Shown piece after piece: positions 16,002 to 23,246 of a stretch of DNA of 31,016 nucleotides. The stretch lies in contig NZ_SPQM01000055.1 in the NCBI RefSeq assembly GCF_004570345.1, forward strand, positions 1 through 31,016, given 5' to 3'. The stretch comes from Blastococcus sp. CT_GayMR20 (GTDB lineage: Bacteria; Actinomycetota; Actinomycetes; Mycobacteriales; Geodermatophilaceae). The translations under genes and the position numbers were made by a program. The number at the start of each line of letters is the position of its first letter. Positions within the stretch are counted from its first letter, which is position 1. A model generated the notes under the pieces. That model saw only the letters and a program-made list of their open reading frames with translations. It searched no databases and had not been told where the DNA came from.

Positions 16002-16109
16002 ACGAGCCGCTCGGAGTGACCGGTCCGGCCGACGGCGGCTGGCGGGCGCTACCCACGGGTCACTGCCAGAGTGGACGGAGCTCATCCCCCGACGCCGTGG
16101 GAGGCCCCT

Positions 16110-17450
16110 GTGTCACCGGAGATCGTCACCATCCTCGCCTTGGTCGTGATCTTCGCGATCGCCACGTTCCTGCCGATCAACATGGGCGCGCTGGCCTTCG
16201 TGGCCGCGTTCGTCGTGGGCACCCTGTCGGTGGGCCTGACCACCGACGAGATCCTCGGCGGCTTCCCCGCGGAGCTCGTGCTGACCCTGATCGGGGTCAC
16301 CTACCTGTTCGCCATCGCGCAGAACAACGGCACGGTCGACCTGCTGGTGCGCGGGGCGGTGAGGCTCGTGGGCGGCCACGTCGCGGCCATCCCCTGGATC
16401 ATGTTCTTCGTCACCGCGCTGCTGACCGCCATCGGGGCGCTCTCCCCCGCCGCGGTCGCGATCATCGCCCCGATCGCGCTGACCTTCGCCGCGCGGCACG
16501 GGATCAACCCGCTGCTGATGGGCATGATGGTCATCCACGGCGCCCAGGGCGGCGGGTTCTCGCCGATCAGCGTCTACGGCGTCACGGTGAACACCATCGT
16601 CGAGGACGAGGGCCTGCCGGACGCTTCGATCCAGGTCTTCCTCGGCAGCCTGATCTTCAACCTGGCGATCGCCCTGGTGCTGTTCTTCGTGCTGGGCGGC
16701 CGCAAGCTGCTCGGCCGGAAGGTGGCGGCCGCACCCCTGGAGCACGTCGAGCACGCGCACGGCACCACCGTGCGCGGCCACGGCGCCGCTCCCGGGCCGG
16801 CGGTCGGCGGGGACGACGACGAGCACATCCACCCCGACGTCCCCCAGCCGGTGCGCTTCGAGCAGATCCTCACGCTGGTCGGGCTGGTCGTCGTCGCCGT
16901 CCTCGCCCTGGTCTTCGACCTCGACATCGGGTTCGTCGCGATCACCGTCGCCGTCGTCCTCGCGCTGTTCTCGGCACAGCAGCACAAGGGGGCGGTCACC
17001 CAGATCAGCTGGAGCACCATCCTGCTCATCGCCGGCGTGCTCACCTACGTCTTCGTGCTGCAGGAGGCGGGCACGATCGACTACGTCGGCGACGCGGTCA
17101 CCGGGCTCGGCGCTCCGCTGGTGATCGCCCTGCTGCTCTGCTACATCGGAGGGGTGGTGTCGGCCTTCGCGTCGTCGACCGCGATCATCGGTGTCGCCAT
17201 CTCGCTCGCCGTGCCGTTCCTGCTGACCGGGGACATCGGGGCCGTGGGCGTGGTGGTCGCCCTGTCCGTGGCCTCGACCATCGTCGACGTGAGCCCGTTC
17301 TCGACGAACGGCGCGCTGGTGCTGGCCAACGCGCAGGACGTGGACAAGGACCGCTTCTACAAGCAGATCCTGGCGTACGCGACGATCGTGGTCGTCGTGG
17401 GACCCCTGCTGGCCTGGCTCGCCTTCGTCGTCGTGCCCGGCTGGTTCTGA
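16110..17450 (+). CDS. MatC-type SLC13/dicarboxylate carrier
   Basis: 446-residue membrane transporter of the ion-transporter superfamily. The N-terminus IVTILALVVIFAIATFLPIN and MGALAFVAAFVVGTLSVGL is characteristic of the MatC N-terminal family, named for the malonate carrier of rhizobial matABC. About 12 hydrophobic helices are arranged in two halves (about 1–205 and 255–446). They are joined by a hydrophilic loop rich in His and Asp (EHVEHAHG, DDDEHIHPD). I chose GTG 16110 because GGGAGG lies just upstream and the family usually begins at this point. The CoA-transferase gene follows after 17 bp. Substrate is inferred as malonate or a similar dicarboxylate. Confidence 0.85.
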   Translation: MSPEIVTILALVVIFAIATFLPINMGALAFVAAFVVGTLSVGLTTDEILGGFPAELVLTLIGVTYLFAIAQNNGTVDLLVRGAVRLVGGHVAAIPWIMFFVTALLTAIGALSPAAVAIIAPIALTFAARHGINPLLMGMMVIHGAQGGGFSPISVYGVTVNTIVEDEGLPDASIQVFLGSLIFNLAIALVLFFVLGGRKLLGRKVAAAPLEHVEHAHGTTVRGHGAAPGPAVGGDDDEHIHPDVPQPVRFEQILTLVGLVVVAVLALVFDLDIGFVAITVAVVLALFSAQQHKGAVTQISWSTILLIAGVLTYVFVLQEAGTIDYVGDAVTGLGAPLVIALLLCYIGGVVSAFASSTAIIGVAISLAVPFLLTGDIGAVGVVVALSVASTIVDVSPFSTNGALVLANAQDVDKDRFYKQILAYATIVVVVGPLLAWLAFVVVPGWF

Positions 17451-17467
17451 CCCGAACGGAGCCGCAC

Positions 17468-18688
17468 ATGCCCGGACCACTCGACGGCGTGCTCGTCGTC
17501 GACCTGACACGGGCCCTCGCCGGACCGCACGCGGCGATGATGCTCGGCGATCTCGGCGCCCGCGTGATCAAGGTGGAGAACCCCGGCAGCGGTGACGACA
17601 CGCGTGGCTGGGGGCCGCCGTTCGTCCAGGCTCCAGGCCTCCCCGACCCGACCCACCGGGAGTCGACCTACTTCCTGTCGACCAACAAGAACAAGGAGTC
17701 GATCACCCTCGACCTCAAGGACTCCGCCGACAAGGCCGTGCTCACCGAGCTGCTGCGCCGGGCCGACGTCCTCATGGAGAACTTCCGCCCGGGCACCCTC
17801 GCCCGGCTCGGGTTCGGCACGGATGTGCTGGCCGAGCTCAACCCGCGGCTGGTGACGCTGGCGATCAGCGGGTTCGGCCACGACGGACCGGAGGGTGGCC
17901 GGGCCGGGTACGACCAGATCGCGCAGGGCGAGGGCGGCCTGATGTCGCTCACCGGCTCCGGACCGGAGGACCCGCAGCGGGTCGGCGTCCCGATCGGTGA
18001 CCTGCTGGCCGGCATGTACGGCGCCTACGGCGTGCTCGCCGCGCTGCTCGAGCGGGAACGGACCGGGCGCGGCCAGGTCGTGCGGACGTCGCTGCTCGCC
18101 GCGATCGTCGGGGTGCACGCGTTCCAGGGGACGGCGTGGACGGTGGCCGGGAAGGTCGGTCGCGCCCAGGGCAACCACCACCCCTCGATCGTCCCGTACG
18201 GGCTGTTCCACTGCGCCGGCGGCAGCGTCCAGCTCTCCTGCGGCTCCGAGGGGCTGTGGCGGAAGCTGTGCGCCGAGTTCGGGTTCGACGCCGACGCCCC
18301 CGGCATGGCGACCAACGGCGAGCGCGTCGACAACCGGGAACGCGTGATCGCGATGCTGGAGGAGGCGTTCGCGGAGATCTCTCCCGAGGACCTGCTCGCC
18401 CGCCTCGCGGACGCGGGCATCCCTGCCGGGAAGGTCCGCACCATCGACGAGGTGTACGGCTGGGACCAGACGCTCTCCCAGGGGCTGCTGGTCGACGTCG
18501 AGCACGCCACCCTGGGCCGCGTGTCGCTGCCCGGCCCGCCCCTGCGGTTCTTCTCGCCGGGTCCGGACGGCGAGACGGAGACGACCCGGCGAGAGCACCG
18601 CGCTCCCCCGACGCTCGGTGCCGACGGCGACGCGATCCGGGCCTGGTTGTCGTCCGGGGACGACGTGCAGGACGGGGACACCACGTGA
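17468..18688 (+). CDS. CaiB/BaiF family (class III) CoA-transferase
   Basis: 406 residues, interlocked-dimer type CoA-transferase. Visible features are the opening VLVVDLTRALAGPHAAMML, ARVIKVENPGSGDDTRGWGPP, STNKNKESITLDLK, RPGTLARLGFG, SGFGHDGPEGGRAGYDQIAQ with the conserved catalytic aspartate, and QGEGGLMSLTG. Such enzymes move CoA between carboxylic acids (formate/oxalate, carnitine, mesaconate and others). Linked to a MatC-type carrier upstream and a carboxyltransferase overlapping downstream (GTGA), it probably activates the imported dicarboxylate. GGAG eight bases before ATG supports the start. Exact acid and CoA donor are unknown. Confidence 0.93.
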   Translation: MPGPLDGVLVVDLTRALAGPHAAMMLGDLGARVIKVENPGSGDDTRGWGPPFVQAPGLPDPTHRESTYFLSTNKNKESITLDLKDSADKAVLTELLRRADVLMENFRPGTLARLGFGTDVLAELNPRLVTLAISGFGHDGPEGGRAGYDQIAQGEGGLMSLTGSGPEDPQRVGVPIGDLLAGMYGAYGVLAALLERERTGRGQVVRTSLLAAIVGVHAFQGTAWTVAGKVGRAQGNHHPSIVPYGLFHCAGGSVQLSCGSEGLWRKLCAEFGFDADAPGMATNGERVDNRERVIAMLEEAFAEISPEDLLARLADAGIPAGKVRTIDEVYGWDQTLSQGLLVDVEHATLGRVSLPGPPLRFFSPGPDGETETTRREHRAPPTLGADGDAIRAWLSSGDDVQDGDTT

Positions 18689-20220
18689 GCTCGGAGAAGC
18701 CCGCCCGGCTCGATGCCCGGTCGTTGCGCGACCTGGTGCTGGACGCCGGCTCGTGGCAGTCGTGGGACTCGCCGGTGGTCCGGCCACCGGTGTCCGACGA
18801 GTACGCCCAGGAGCTCGCCCAGGCCGCCGAGAAGACCCGGCAGGACGAGTCGATCATCACCGGTGAGGGGAAGCTCCGCGGCCGGCGCGTGGCCGTCGTC
18901 GCCGGTGAGTTCGGCTTCCTCGCCGGTTCGATCGGCGTCGCCGCGGCCGAGCGGCTGATCGCCGCGGTCGAGCGCGCCACCGACGAGGGGCTGCCGCTGC
19001 TGGCCGCCCCGGTGTCGGGCGGCACCCGCATGCAGGAGGGCACGGTCGCCTTCCTCCAGATGATCGGCATCACGGCGGCCATCGCGCGACACAAGGACGC
19101 CGGCCTCCCCTACCTCGTCTACCTGCGGAACCCGACCTTCGGCGGGGTGCTGGCGTCGTGGGGGTCGCTGGGCCACGTGACCATCGCCGAGCCCGGCGCC
19201 TCGATCGGCTTCCTGGGCCCGCGGGTCTACCAGGCGCTCTACGGCGAACCGTTCCCCGAGGGTGTGCAGACCGCCGAGCACCTCGCGGAGCGGGGGCTGA
19301 TCGACGCCGTCGTCCCGCATGCCGAGGTGGCCGATCTCGCCGACCGGGCCCTGCGGGTGCTCGCTGCCCGCCAGACCTGGCACACCGACGTGCGGGGCGC
19401 GGAGCGGCCGACGCCCGAGGACGGCACGGACGCCGACGACCCCGAGGACCACCGCACCGCCTGGGAGGTCGTCACGGCGTCCCGGCGGGAGGACCGCCCA
19501 GGGGTGCGCCGGTTGCTGCGGACGGCGGCGACGGACGTCGTCGGCTTGTCCGGCACCGGCGCCGGCGAGAAGGACCCCGGGCTGCTGCTGGCACTGGCCC
19601 GCTTCGCCGGGGCGCCCTGCGTGGTGCTCGGGCAGGACCGGCGGGGGCAGAGCATGTCGGCGCCGCTCGGCCCGGCCGCCCTGCGCGAGGCCCGCCGCGG
19701 GATGCACCTCGCCGAGGAGCTGCGGCTCCCCCTGGTCACGCTCATCGACACCCCGGGAGCCGCGTTGTCGCGGGAGGCCGAGGAGGGCGGGCTGGCCGGG
19801 GAGATCGCCCGCTGCCTGCACGACCTGGTGATGCTCAAGGCGCCGACGCTGGCCGTGCTGCTCGGCCAGGGCACCGGCGGCGGTGCACTGGCGCTCGTGC
19901 CGGCCGACCGGGTGCTGGCCGCGGCCAACGGCTGGCTCGGGCCGCTGCCGCCGGAGGGCGCGAGCGCCATCGTCTTCCGCGACACCGACCACGCCGGGGA
20001 GATGGCGCAGCACCAGGGGGTGCGGGCGACCGACCTCTGGCGGGCCGGGATCGTCGACCGCGTCGTGCCCGAGCGCCCCGACGCCGCGGACGAGGGCACG
20101 GAGTTCTGCCTGCGCCTGGGCCGGGTGCTCGGCGAGGAGCTGGCGGGGCTGCTCGGCCGCGACGACACCGAGCGCTTCCGCAGCCGCCTGCACCGGTACC
20201 GCCACCTCGGCCGCTCCTGA
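18685..20220 (+). CDS. Fused AccD/AccA-like carboxyltransferase (AccD3 type)
   Basis: 511 residues that join two crotonase-fold carboxyltransferase halves. The AccD-like half (about 60–235) has APVSGGTRMQEGTVAFLQM, NPTFGGVLASWGSLGHV and EPGASIGFLGPRVYQ. The AccA-like half (about 270–500) has LVTLIDTPGAALSREAEEGG, LGQGTGGGALALVPADRV and LPPEGASAIVFRD. There is no N-terminal zinc ribbon, and no biotin carboxylase or biotin carrier gene in the window. Length and fusion resemble mycobacterial AccD3 (Rv0904c), whose role is unsettled. Downstream of a carrier and CoA-transferase it might decarboxylate malonyl-CoA rather than make it. GTG overlaps the previous stop. Confidence 0.88.
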   Translation: MSSEKPARLDARSLRDLVLDAGSWQSWDSPVVRPPVSDEYAQELAQAAEKTRQDESIITGEGKLRGRRVAVVAGEFGFLAGSIGVAAAERLIAAVERATDEGLPLLAAPVSGGTRMQEGTVAFLQMIGITAAIARHKDAGLPYLVYLRNPTFGGVLASWGSLGHVTIAEPGASIGFLGPRVYQALYGEPFPEGVQTAEHLAERGLIDAVVPHAEVADLADRALRVLAARQTWHTDVRGAERPTPEDGTDADDPEDHRTAWEVVTASRREDRPGVRRLLRTAATDVVGLSGTGAGEKDPGLLLALARFAGAPCVVLGQDRRGQSMSAPLGPAALREARRGMHLAEELRLPLVTLIDTPGAALSREAEEGGLAGEIARCLHDLVMLKAPTLAVLLGQGTGGGALALVPADRVLAAANGWLGPLPPEGASAIVFRDTDHAGEMAQHQGVRATDLWRAGIVDRVVPERPDAADEGTEFCLRLGRVLGEELAGLLGRDDTERFRSRLHRYRHLGRS

Positions 20221-20245
20221 TGATGATCAGGTGACCTGATCATCA
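20221..20245. repeat. Perfect 11-bp inverted repeat directly after the carboxyltransferase stop
   Basis: TGATGATCAGG (20221–20231) and CCTGATCATCA (20235–20245) are perfect complements around a TGA centre. It begins one base after the stop codon. It is AT-richer than its surroundings and has no U-tract, which looks more like an operator for a dimeric regulator than a terminator. Either is possible. Confidence 0.7.
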
Positions 20246-20247
20246 GG

Positions 20248-20299
20248 GGTCCTGGCTCAGCGTCGACGGTGAGCCAGGACCACCGACGGTGAGCCAGGA
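20248..20299 (+). promoter_or_regulatory. 34-bp near-perfect palindrome plus a repeated half-site ahead of the ATPase gene
   Basis: GGTCCTGGCTCA (20248–20259) pairs fully with TGAGCCAGGACC (20270–20281). The centre GCGTCGACGG is itself nearly symmetrical, so only one G/G pair breaks a 34-bp palindrome. The 16-mer CGACGGTGAGCCAGGA occurs at 20264–20279 and again, 20 bp on, at 20284–20299. The second copy ends in AGGA, the likely ribosome-binding site of the ATPase gene. It could be an operator array or an RNA element with two competing hairpins. Confidence 0.6.
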
Positions 20300-20306
20300 T
20301 GCGGCC

Positions 20307-21023
20307 GTGCAGAGGCAGCCCGTCCGGCGGTTCCGGCCCGATCCCGGCGCACCCCCGCCCCCGGACGACGTCTGGCCGGTCACCGTCCCGGCGGTGGCGC
20401 AGCTCCTGCGGGACGGCCTCGCGCTGACGCCGGGCGCGACGGTCCTCGTCGGCGAGAACGGCTCGGGCAAGTCGACCGTGCTGGAGGTGCTCGCCGCGGC
20501 GCTCGGCCTCAACGCCGAGGGCGGCTCGGCCGGCGCGCGGCACGCGACGCGGCGCAGCGAGCCGGGATCCCTCGACCTGATCGTCGAGCGATCGCCCGGC
20601 GCGGACCGCTGGGCCTACTTCCTCCGCGACGAGACGCTGCACGGGCTCTACAGCTACCTGGAGGAGAACCCCCACCCACGGCGCGCGGAACCGACGTTCC
20701 ACGAGATGTCGCACGGCGAGGGTTTCCTGTCGCTCCTCGGGAGCCGGGTCACCTCGGGCGGCTTCTACCTGCTCGACGAGCCCGACGCCGCGCTGTCGTT
20801 CACCGGGACGCTGTCGCTCGTCGTCCACCTGCGGGAACTGCTCAGCCATGGCGCGCAGGTCCTGATCGCCACCCACTCCCCGGTCCTCGCGGCTCTGCCG
20901 GGGGCGCGCCTGCTCGAGGTCGGCGAGTGGGGACTGCGGGAGGCGGAGTGGGAGGAGCTGGAGCTCACCGCCAGCTGGCGGCAGTTCCTCGGTGACCCGC
21001 AGTCGTTCCTGCGGTACCTCTGA
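20307..21023 (+). CDS. Orphan ABC-type/AAA family ATPase
   Basis: 238-residue soluble ATPase domain. The P-loop is VGENGSGKST near residue 50, the signature-like element HEMSHGEGFLSLL near 135, Walker B YLLDEPDAALSF near 158, and the switch histidine IATHSP near 190. There are no transmembrane segments, no coiled-coil arm and no partner permease, so it belongs with AAA_21/RecF-like solitary ATPases rather than transporters. Cellular role unknown. GTG at 20307 has AGGA seven bases upstream; GTG at 20289 is in frame but has no ribosome-binding site. It lies on the same strand as the carboxyltransferase operon and its stop abuts the convergent marR stop. Confidence 0.85.
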   Translation: MQRQPVRRFRPDPGAPPPPDDVWPVTVPAVAQLLRDGLALTPGATVLVGENGSGKSTVLEVLAAALGLNAEGGSAGARHATRRSEPGSLDLIVERSPGADRWAYFLRDETLHGLYSYLEENPHPRRAEPTFHEMSHGEGFLSLLGSRVTSGGFYLLDEPDAALSFTGTLSLVVHLRELLSHGAQVLIATHSPVLAALPGARLLEVGEWGLREAEWEELELTASWRQFLGDPQSFLRYL

Positions 21024-21497
21024 TCAGTCGACGCGCAGGCTCCGGTCGGGGTCGATCCGCTCGACGATCGCGTCGAGCGCCTGGCCGAACGCCTCGGTCT
21101 GCTCCTCGGTGAGCGGCGCGAACATCGCCTCGCGCACCGCGTCGACGTGACCGGGGGCCACCGAGCGCACGATCTCCCAGCCGGACTCGGTCAGCACGGC
21201 GAGATTGCCGCGGCCGTCCTCGGCGGACCGTTCCCGCCGCACCCAGCCACGCTCCTCGAGCCGGGCGACGGTGTGCGACAGCCGGCTCTGCGACTGGTTC
21301 GCACGGCGGGCGAGGTCGCTCATCCGCCGGCTCCGGGTCGGGGACTCCGAGAGCATCGCCAGGACGACGTAGGCCGCGAGACTGATGCCCGCGTCCCGCT
21401 GCAACTGGGCGTCGAGGGTCCTCGGCAGGAGCTCCGAGACCGTGAGCCAGGCGCGCCAGGTCCGCTGCTGCCGCTCGTCGAGCCACCGCTGCGTCAC
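21024..21497 (-). CDS. MarR family transcriptional regulator
   Basis: 157-residue winged-helix dimeric repressor. Typical features are YVVLAMLSESPTRSRRMSDLARR, the recognition-helix region NQSQSRLSHTVARLEERGWV, and the wing RRERSAEDGRGNLAVLTESG, where the family keeps its conserved D-x-R. The long first and last helices would form the dimer interface. The GTG start has no Shine-Dalgarno sequence, and TACCGT lies seven bases upstream, so it may be leaderless. CCGGT–5 nt–ACCGG just upstream (about 21511–21526) could be an autoregulatory site. Target genes are unknown; the neighbouring SnoaL-like gene and the MatC operon are candidates. Confidence 0.92.
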   Translation of the reverse strand: MTQRWLDERQQRTWRAWLTVSELLPRTLDAQLQRDAGISLAAYVVLAMLSESPTRSRRMSDLARRANQSQSRLSHTVARLEERGWVRRERSAEDGRGNLAVLTESGWEIVRSVAPGHVDAVREAMFAPLTEEQTEAFGQALDAIVERIDPDRSLRVD

Positions 21498-21543
21498 GGC
21501 GTCGACGGTACCGGTCGGTCACCGGCTGTAGCCACCCGGAGGC

Positions 21544-21559
21544 AGACCGTGGGCGGTCT
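21544..21559 (-). terminator. Short hairpin after the SnoaL-like gene
   Basis: AGACCG and CGGTCT form a 6-bp stem with a 4-nt loop two bases past the stop codon at 21562. There is no U-tract on the minus strand, so this is a weak terminator candidate. Confidence 0.35.
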
Positions 21560-21561
21560 TC

Positions 21562-21987
21562 TCATCCGTCGGAGTGATGTCCGCCGGCGACGGCGGCCAG
21601 GCGCCGGCCCATCTCCTCGTGCACGGCCTGGATCGCCTGCAGCGGACGCATCATCACGCGGAACTCCACGATCCGGCCGGTGTCGTCGCAGCGGATGATG
21701 TCGACCCCGTTGACGTACTTGCCCTGCACGCTGGTCTCGAACTCCAGCACCGCGGTGTCGCCGGAGAGCACCTGCTTCGTGTACGTGAAGCCCCCGCCGG
21801 CCAGGTCCGTCCCTGACAGGGAGCCGGCCGCCGCCTCGAGGTAGCGGACGGTGATCTCCTTCCCGCGCTGGGGTGTGTAGACGACCGGTGAGTAGAAGAC
21901 GACGTCGTCGGCGAGCAGCTCCTCGAGCCCGCCCGTGAGATCCCCGCGCATGTACCGGTGCCAGCGGGCGACGACGTCCTCGATCAC
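21562..21987 (-). CDS. SnoaL-like/NTF2-fold protein
   Basis: 141 residues from GTG 21987. Helix RWHRYMRGDLTGGLEELLADD followed by VVFYSPVVYTPQRGKEITVRYLEAA and the later strands (YVNGVDIIRCDDTGRIVEFRVMMRP) are typical of the SnoaL/ketosteroid-isomerase-like cone fold. These proteins bind small hydrophobic ligands or act as isomerases, hydrolases or cyclases; the substrate is not readable here. I chose GTG 21987 because AGGGGA lies just upstream; GTG 22005 is an alternative without such a site. Most of the open frame further upstream, to 22281, overlaps divergent fmdB and is not coding. Confidence 0.85.
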   Translation of the reverse strand: MIEDVVARWHRYMRGDLTGGLEELLADDVVFYSPVVYTPQRGKEITVRYLEAAAGSLSGTDLAGGGFTYTKQVLSGDTAVLEFETSVQGKYVNGVDIIRCDDTGRIVEFRVMMRPLQAIQAVHEEMGRRLAAVAGGHHSDG

Positions 21988-22162
21988 GGCTTCCCCTTCG
22001 CTCACGGACACGTCCGCGGTGGTGTGACGTGGACCCTGGTTCGCCGACGGTACGTGGACGGACGCCGCGCGATGGCGCATCATTAGCAGTCGACGGGAGC
22101 GAGTGCCAGCCCGACGGGATCTCGCGCCGACAGCCATGCCGCACCACCAGGGAGCCACCGCC

Positions 22163-22480
22163 GTGCCCACGTACCAGTACGCCTGCACCAACGCCGAGGG
22201 CAAGCACGAGTTCGAGGTCGTGCAGTCCTTCACCGACGCGCCGGTCAGCGAGTGCCCGCAGTGCGGCGCCCCCGTGCGCAAGGTCTACGGATCGGTCGGC
22301 GTCGTCTTCAAGGGCTCCGGCTTCTACCGGACCGACAGCCGCACGTCCGCGACGGCGTCCGAGACGTCCTCGTCCAACGGCTCGTCGACCCCGTCGTCGT
22401 CGTCGAAGGAGAGCTCCTCGACGTCGTCGTCCACCCCCGCGCCGGCGGCGGCGGGCAGCTCGTCGAAGGCCGCCGACTGA
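22163..22480 (+). CDS. FmdB/Ruc family zinc-ribbon protein with Ser-rich tail
   Basis: 105 residues. The zinc-ribbon part begins PTYQYACT, continues FEVVQSFTDAPVSECPQCG, and ends with VGVVFKGSGFYRTDSR, which is diagnostic of actinobacterial FmdB proteins. Then comes a ~45-residue Ser/Thr/Ala-rich disordered tail. The M. tuberculosis homologue Rv0991c (Ruc) is a redox-regulated chaperone that binds zinc through four cysteines. Here only Cys8, Cys31 and Cys34 are present; the second cysteine is replaced by an NAEGKH segment whose His15 might substitute. GTG 22163 is preceded by GGGAG. Confidence 0.92.
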   Translation: MPTYQYACTNAEGKHEFEVVQSFTDAPVSECPQCGAPVRKVYGSVGVVFKGSGFYRTDSRTSATASETSSSNGSSTPSSSSKESSSTSSSTPAPAAAGSSSKAAD

Positions 22481-22540
22481 CGATCAGGTCGGGCGCCGTC
22501 CACAGCTGACGGCCCTCTCCACGACTTCCCCCGCACTCCC

Positions 22541-23242
22541 ATGACGGCTGCCCCGGGCGGGCAGCCTTCGGGGATGCCGCGACTGCGCCGTCCCCGCTAT
22601 CCGCTCCACACCGCGCGCCGGGTGGCGGCCGTGCTGCTCGCGGTCGTCGCCCTCGTCCTGGCAGCGCGGCCGGCTCCGCTGCCCGAGCCCCCTCCCGCGG
22701 CGGTCGGGGTGACCGTGGCGGCGGGGGACCTGCCCGCCGGCACCGTCCTCACCGCCGACCGGCTCACGGTCGCCCGGCTGCCGCCGGAGCTCGTCCCCGA
22801 CGGCTCGACCGTGGATCCGTCGCGCCTGGTCGGGCGGGTCCTCGCCGGGGGCGTGCGCGCGGGCGAAGCGCTGACCGATGTCCGGCTCGTCGGGCCCGGG
22901 TTGACCGCGCAGCTCCCCCGCGGCCAGGTGGGGGCACCGGTGCGCCTGACCGACCTCGCCGTCGCCGGGCTGGTCCGCACCGGCGACCGGGTCGACGTCC
23001 TCGCCACCCCTCCGGGATCCGCCAGTGCCGAGGTCGTGGCGGCGGCCGCCCTCGTCCTGTCCGCGGCCGCACCGTCGGCCGACCCGTCGGACCCGGCGTC
23101 CGGGCTGCTGCTGCTCGCCGTGGACGACGCCACGGCGACCCGCCTGGCCGCGGCTGCGACGAGCGACGCACTGACCGTCAGCCTGCCGCGCGAGGACGCG
23201 CCGGGAGGTGCTGGTCGTCCCGATGACGATGTGGGTGGATGA
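22541..23242 (+). CDS. SAF-domain protein (CpaB/RcpC-like)
   Basis: 233 residues. A basic N-terminus is followed by one membrane segment (VAAVLLAVVALVLAA, about 30–45), a proline-rich linker, and an SAF domain: VTVAAGDLPAGTVLTADRLTVARLP, then LVGRVLAGGVRAGEALTDVRL. A second region, GAPVRLTDLAVAGLVRTGDRVDVLA, resembles the RcpC/CpaB C-terminal part. In pilus systems such proteins help assemble Flp pili in the periplasm, but no pilus genes are here. The fmdB–SAF–mscL order is recurrent in actinobacteria. ATG 22541 lacks a clear ribosome-binding site; ATG 22574 (MPRLRRPRY) is an alternative. Confidence 0.85.
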   Translation: MTAAPGGQPSGMPRLRRPRYPLHTARRVAAVLLAVVALVLAARPAPLPEPPPAAVGVTVAAGDLPAGTVLTADRLTVARLPPELVPDGSTVDPSRLVGRVLAGGVRAGEALTDVRLVGPGLTAQLPRGQVGAPVRLTDLAVAGLVRTGDRVDVLATPPGSASAEVVAAAALVLSAAAPSADPSDPASGLLLLAVDDATATRLAAAATSDALTVSLPREDAPGGAGRPDDDVGG

Positions 23243-23246
23243 CCTC

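Noticed and set aside
16113..17510. Minus-strand open frame opposite the MatC-type gene
   Set aside because: Highly charged Asp/Arg/His/Gln repeats typical of the antisense of a hydrophobic transporter.
21988..22281. N-terminal extension of the SnoaL-like protein
   Set aside because: Mostly antisense to fmdB and its leader; the fold begins after GTG 21987.
22324..22542. Small Asp-rich minus-strand open frame opposite the fmdB tail
   Set aside because: Its acidic repeats are simply the antisense of the Ser-rich tail codons of fmdB.
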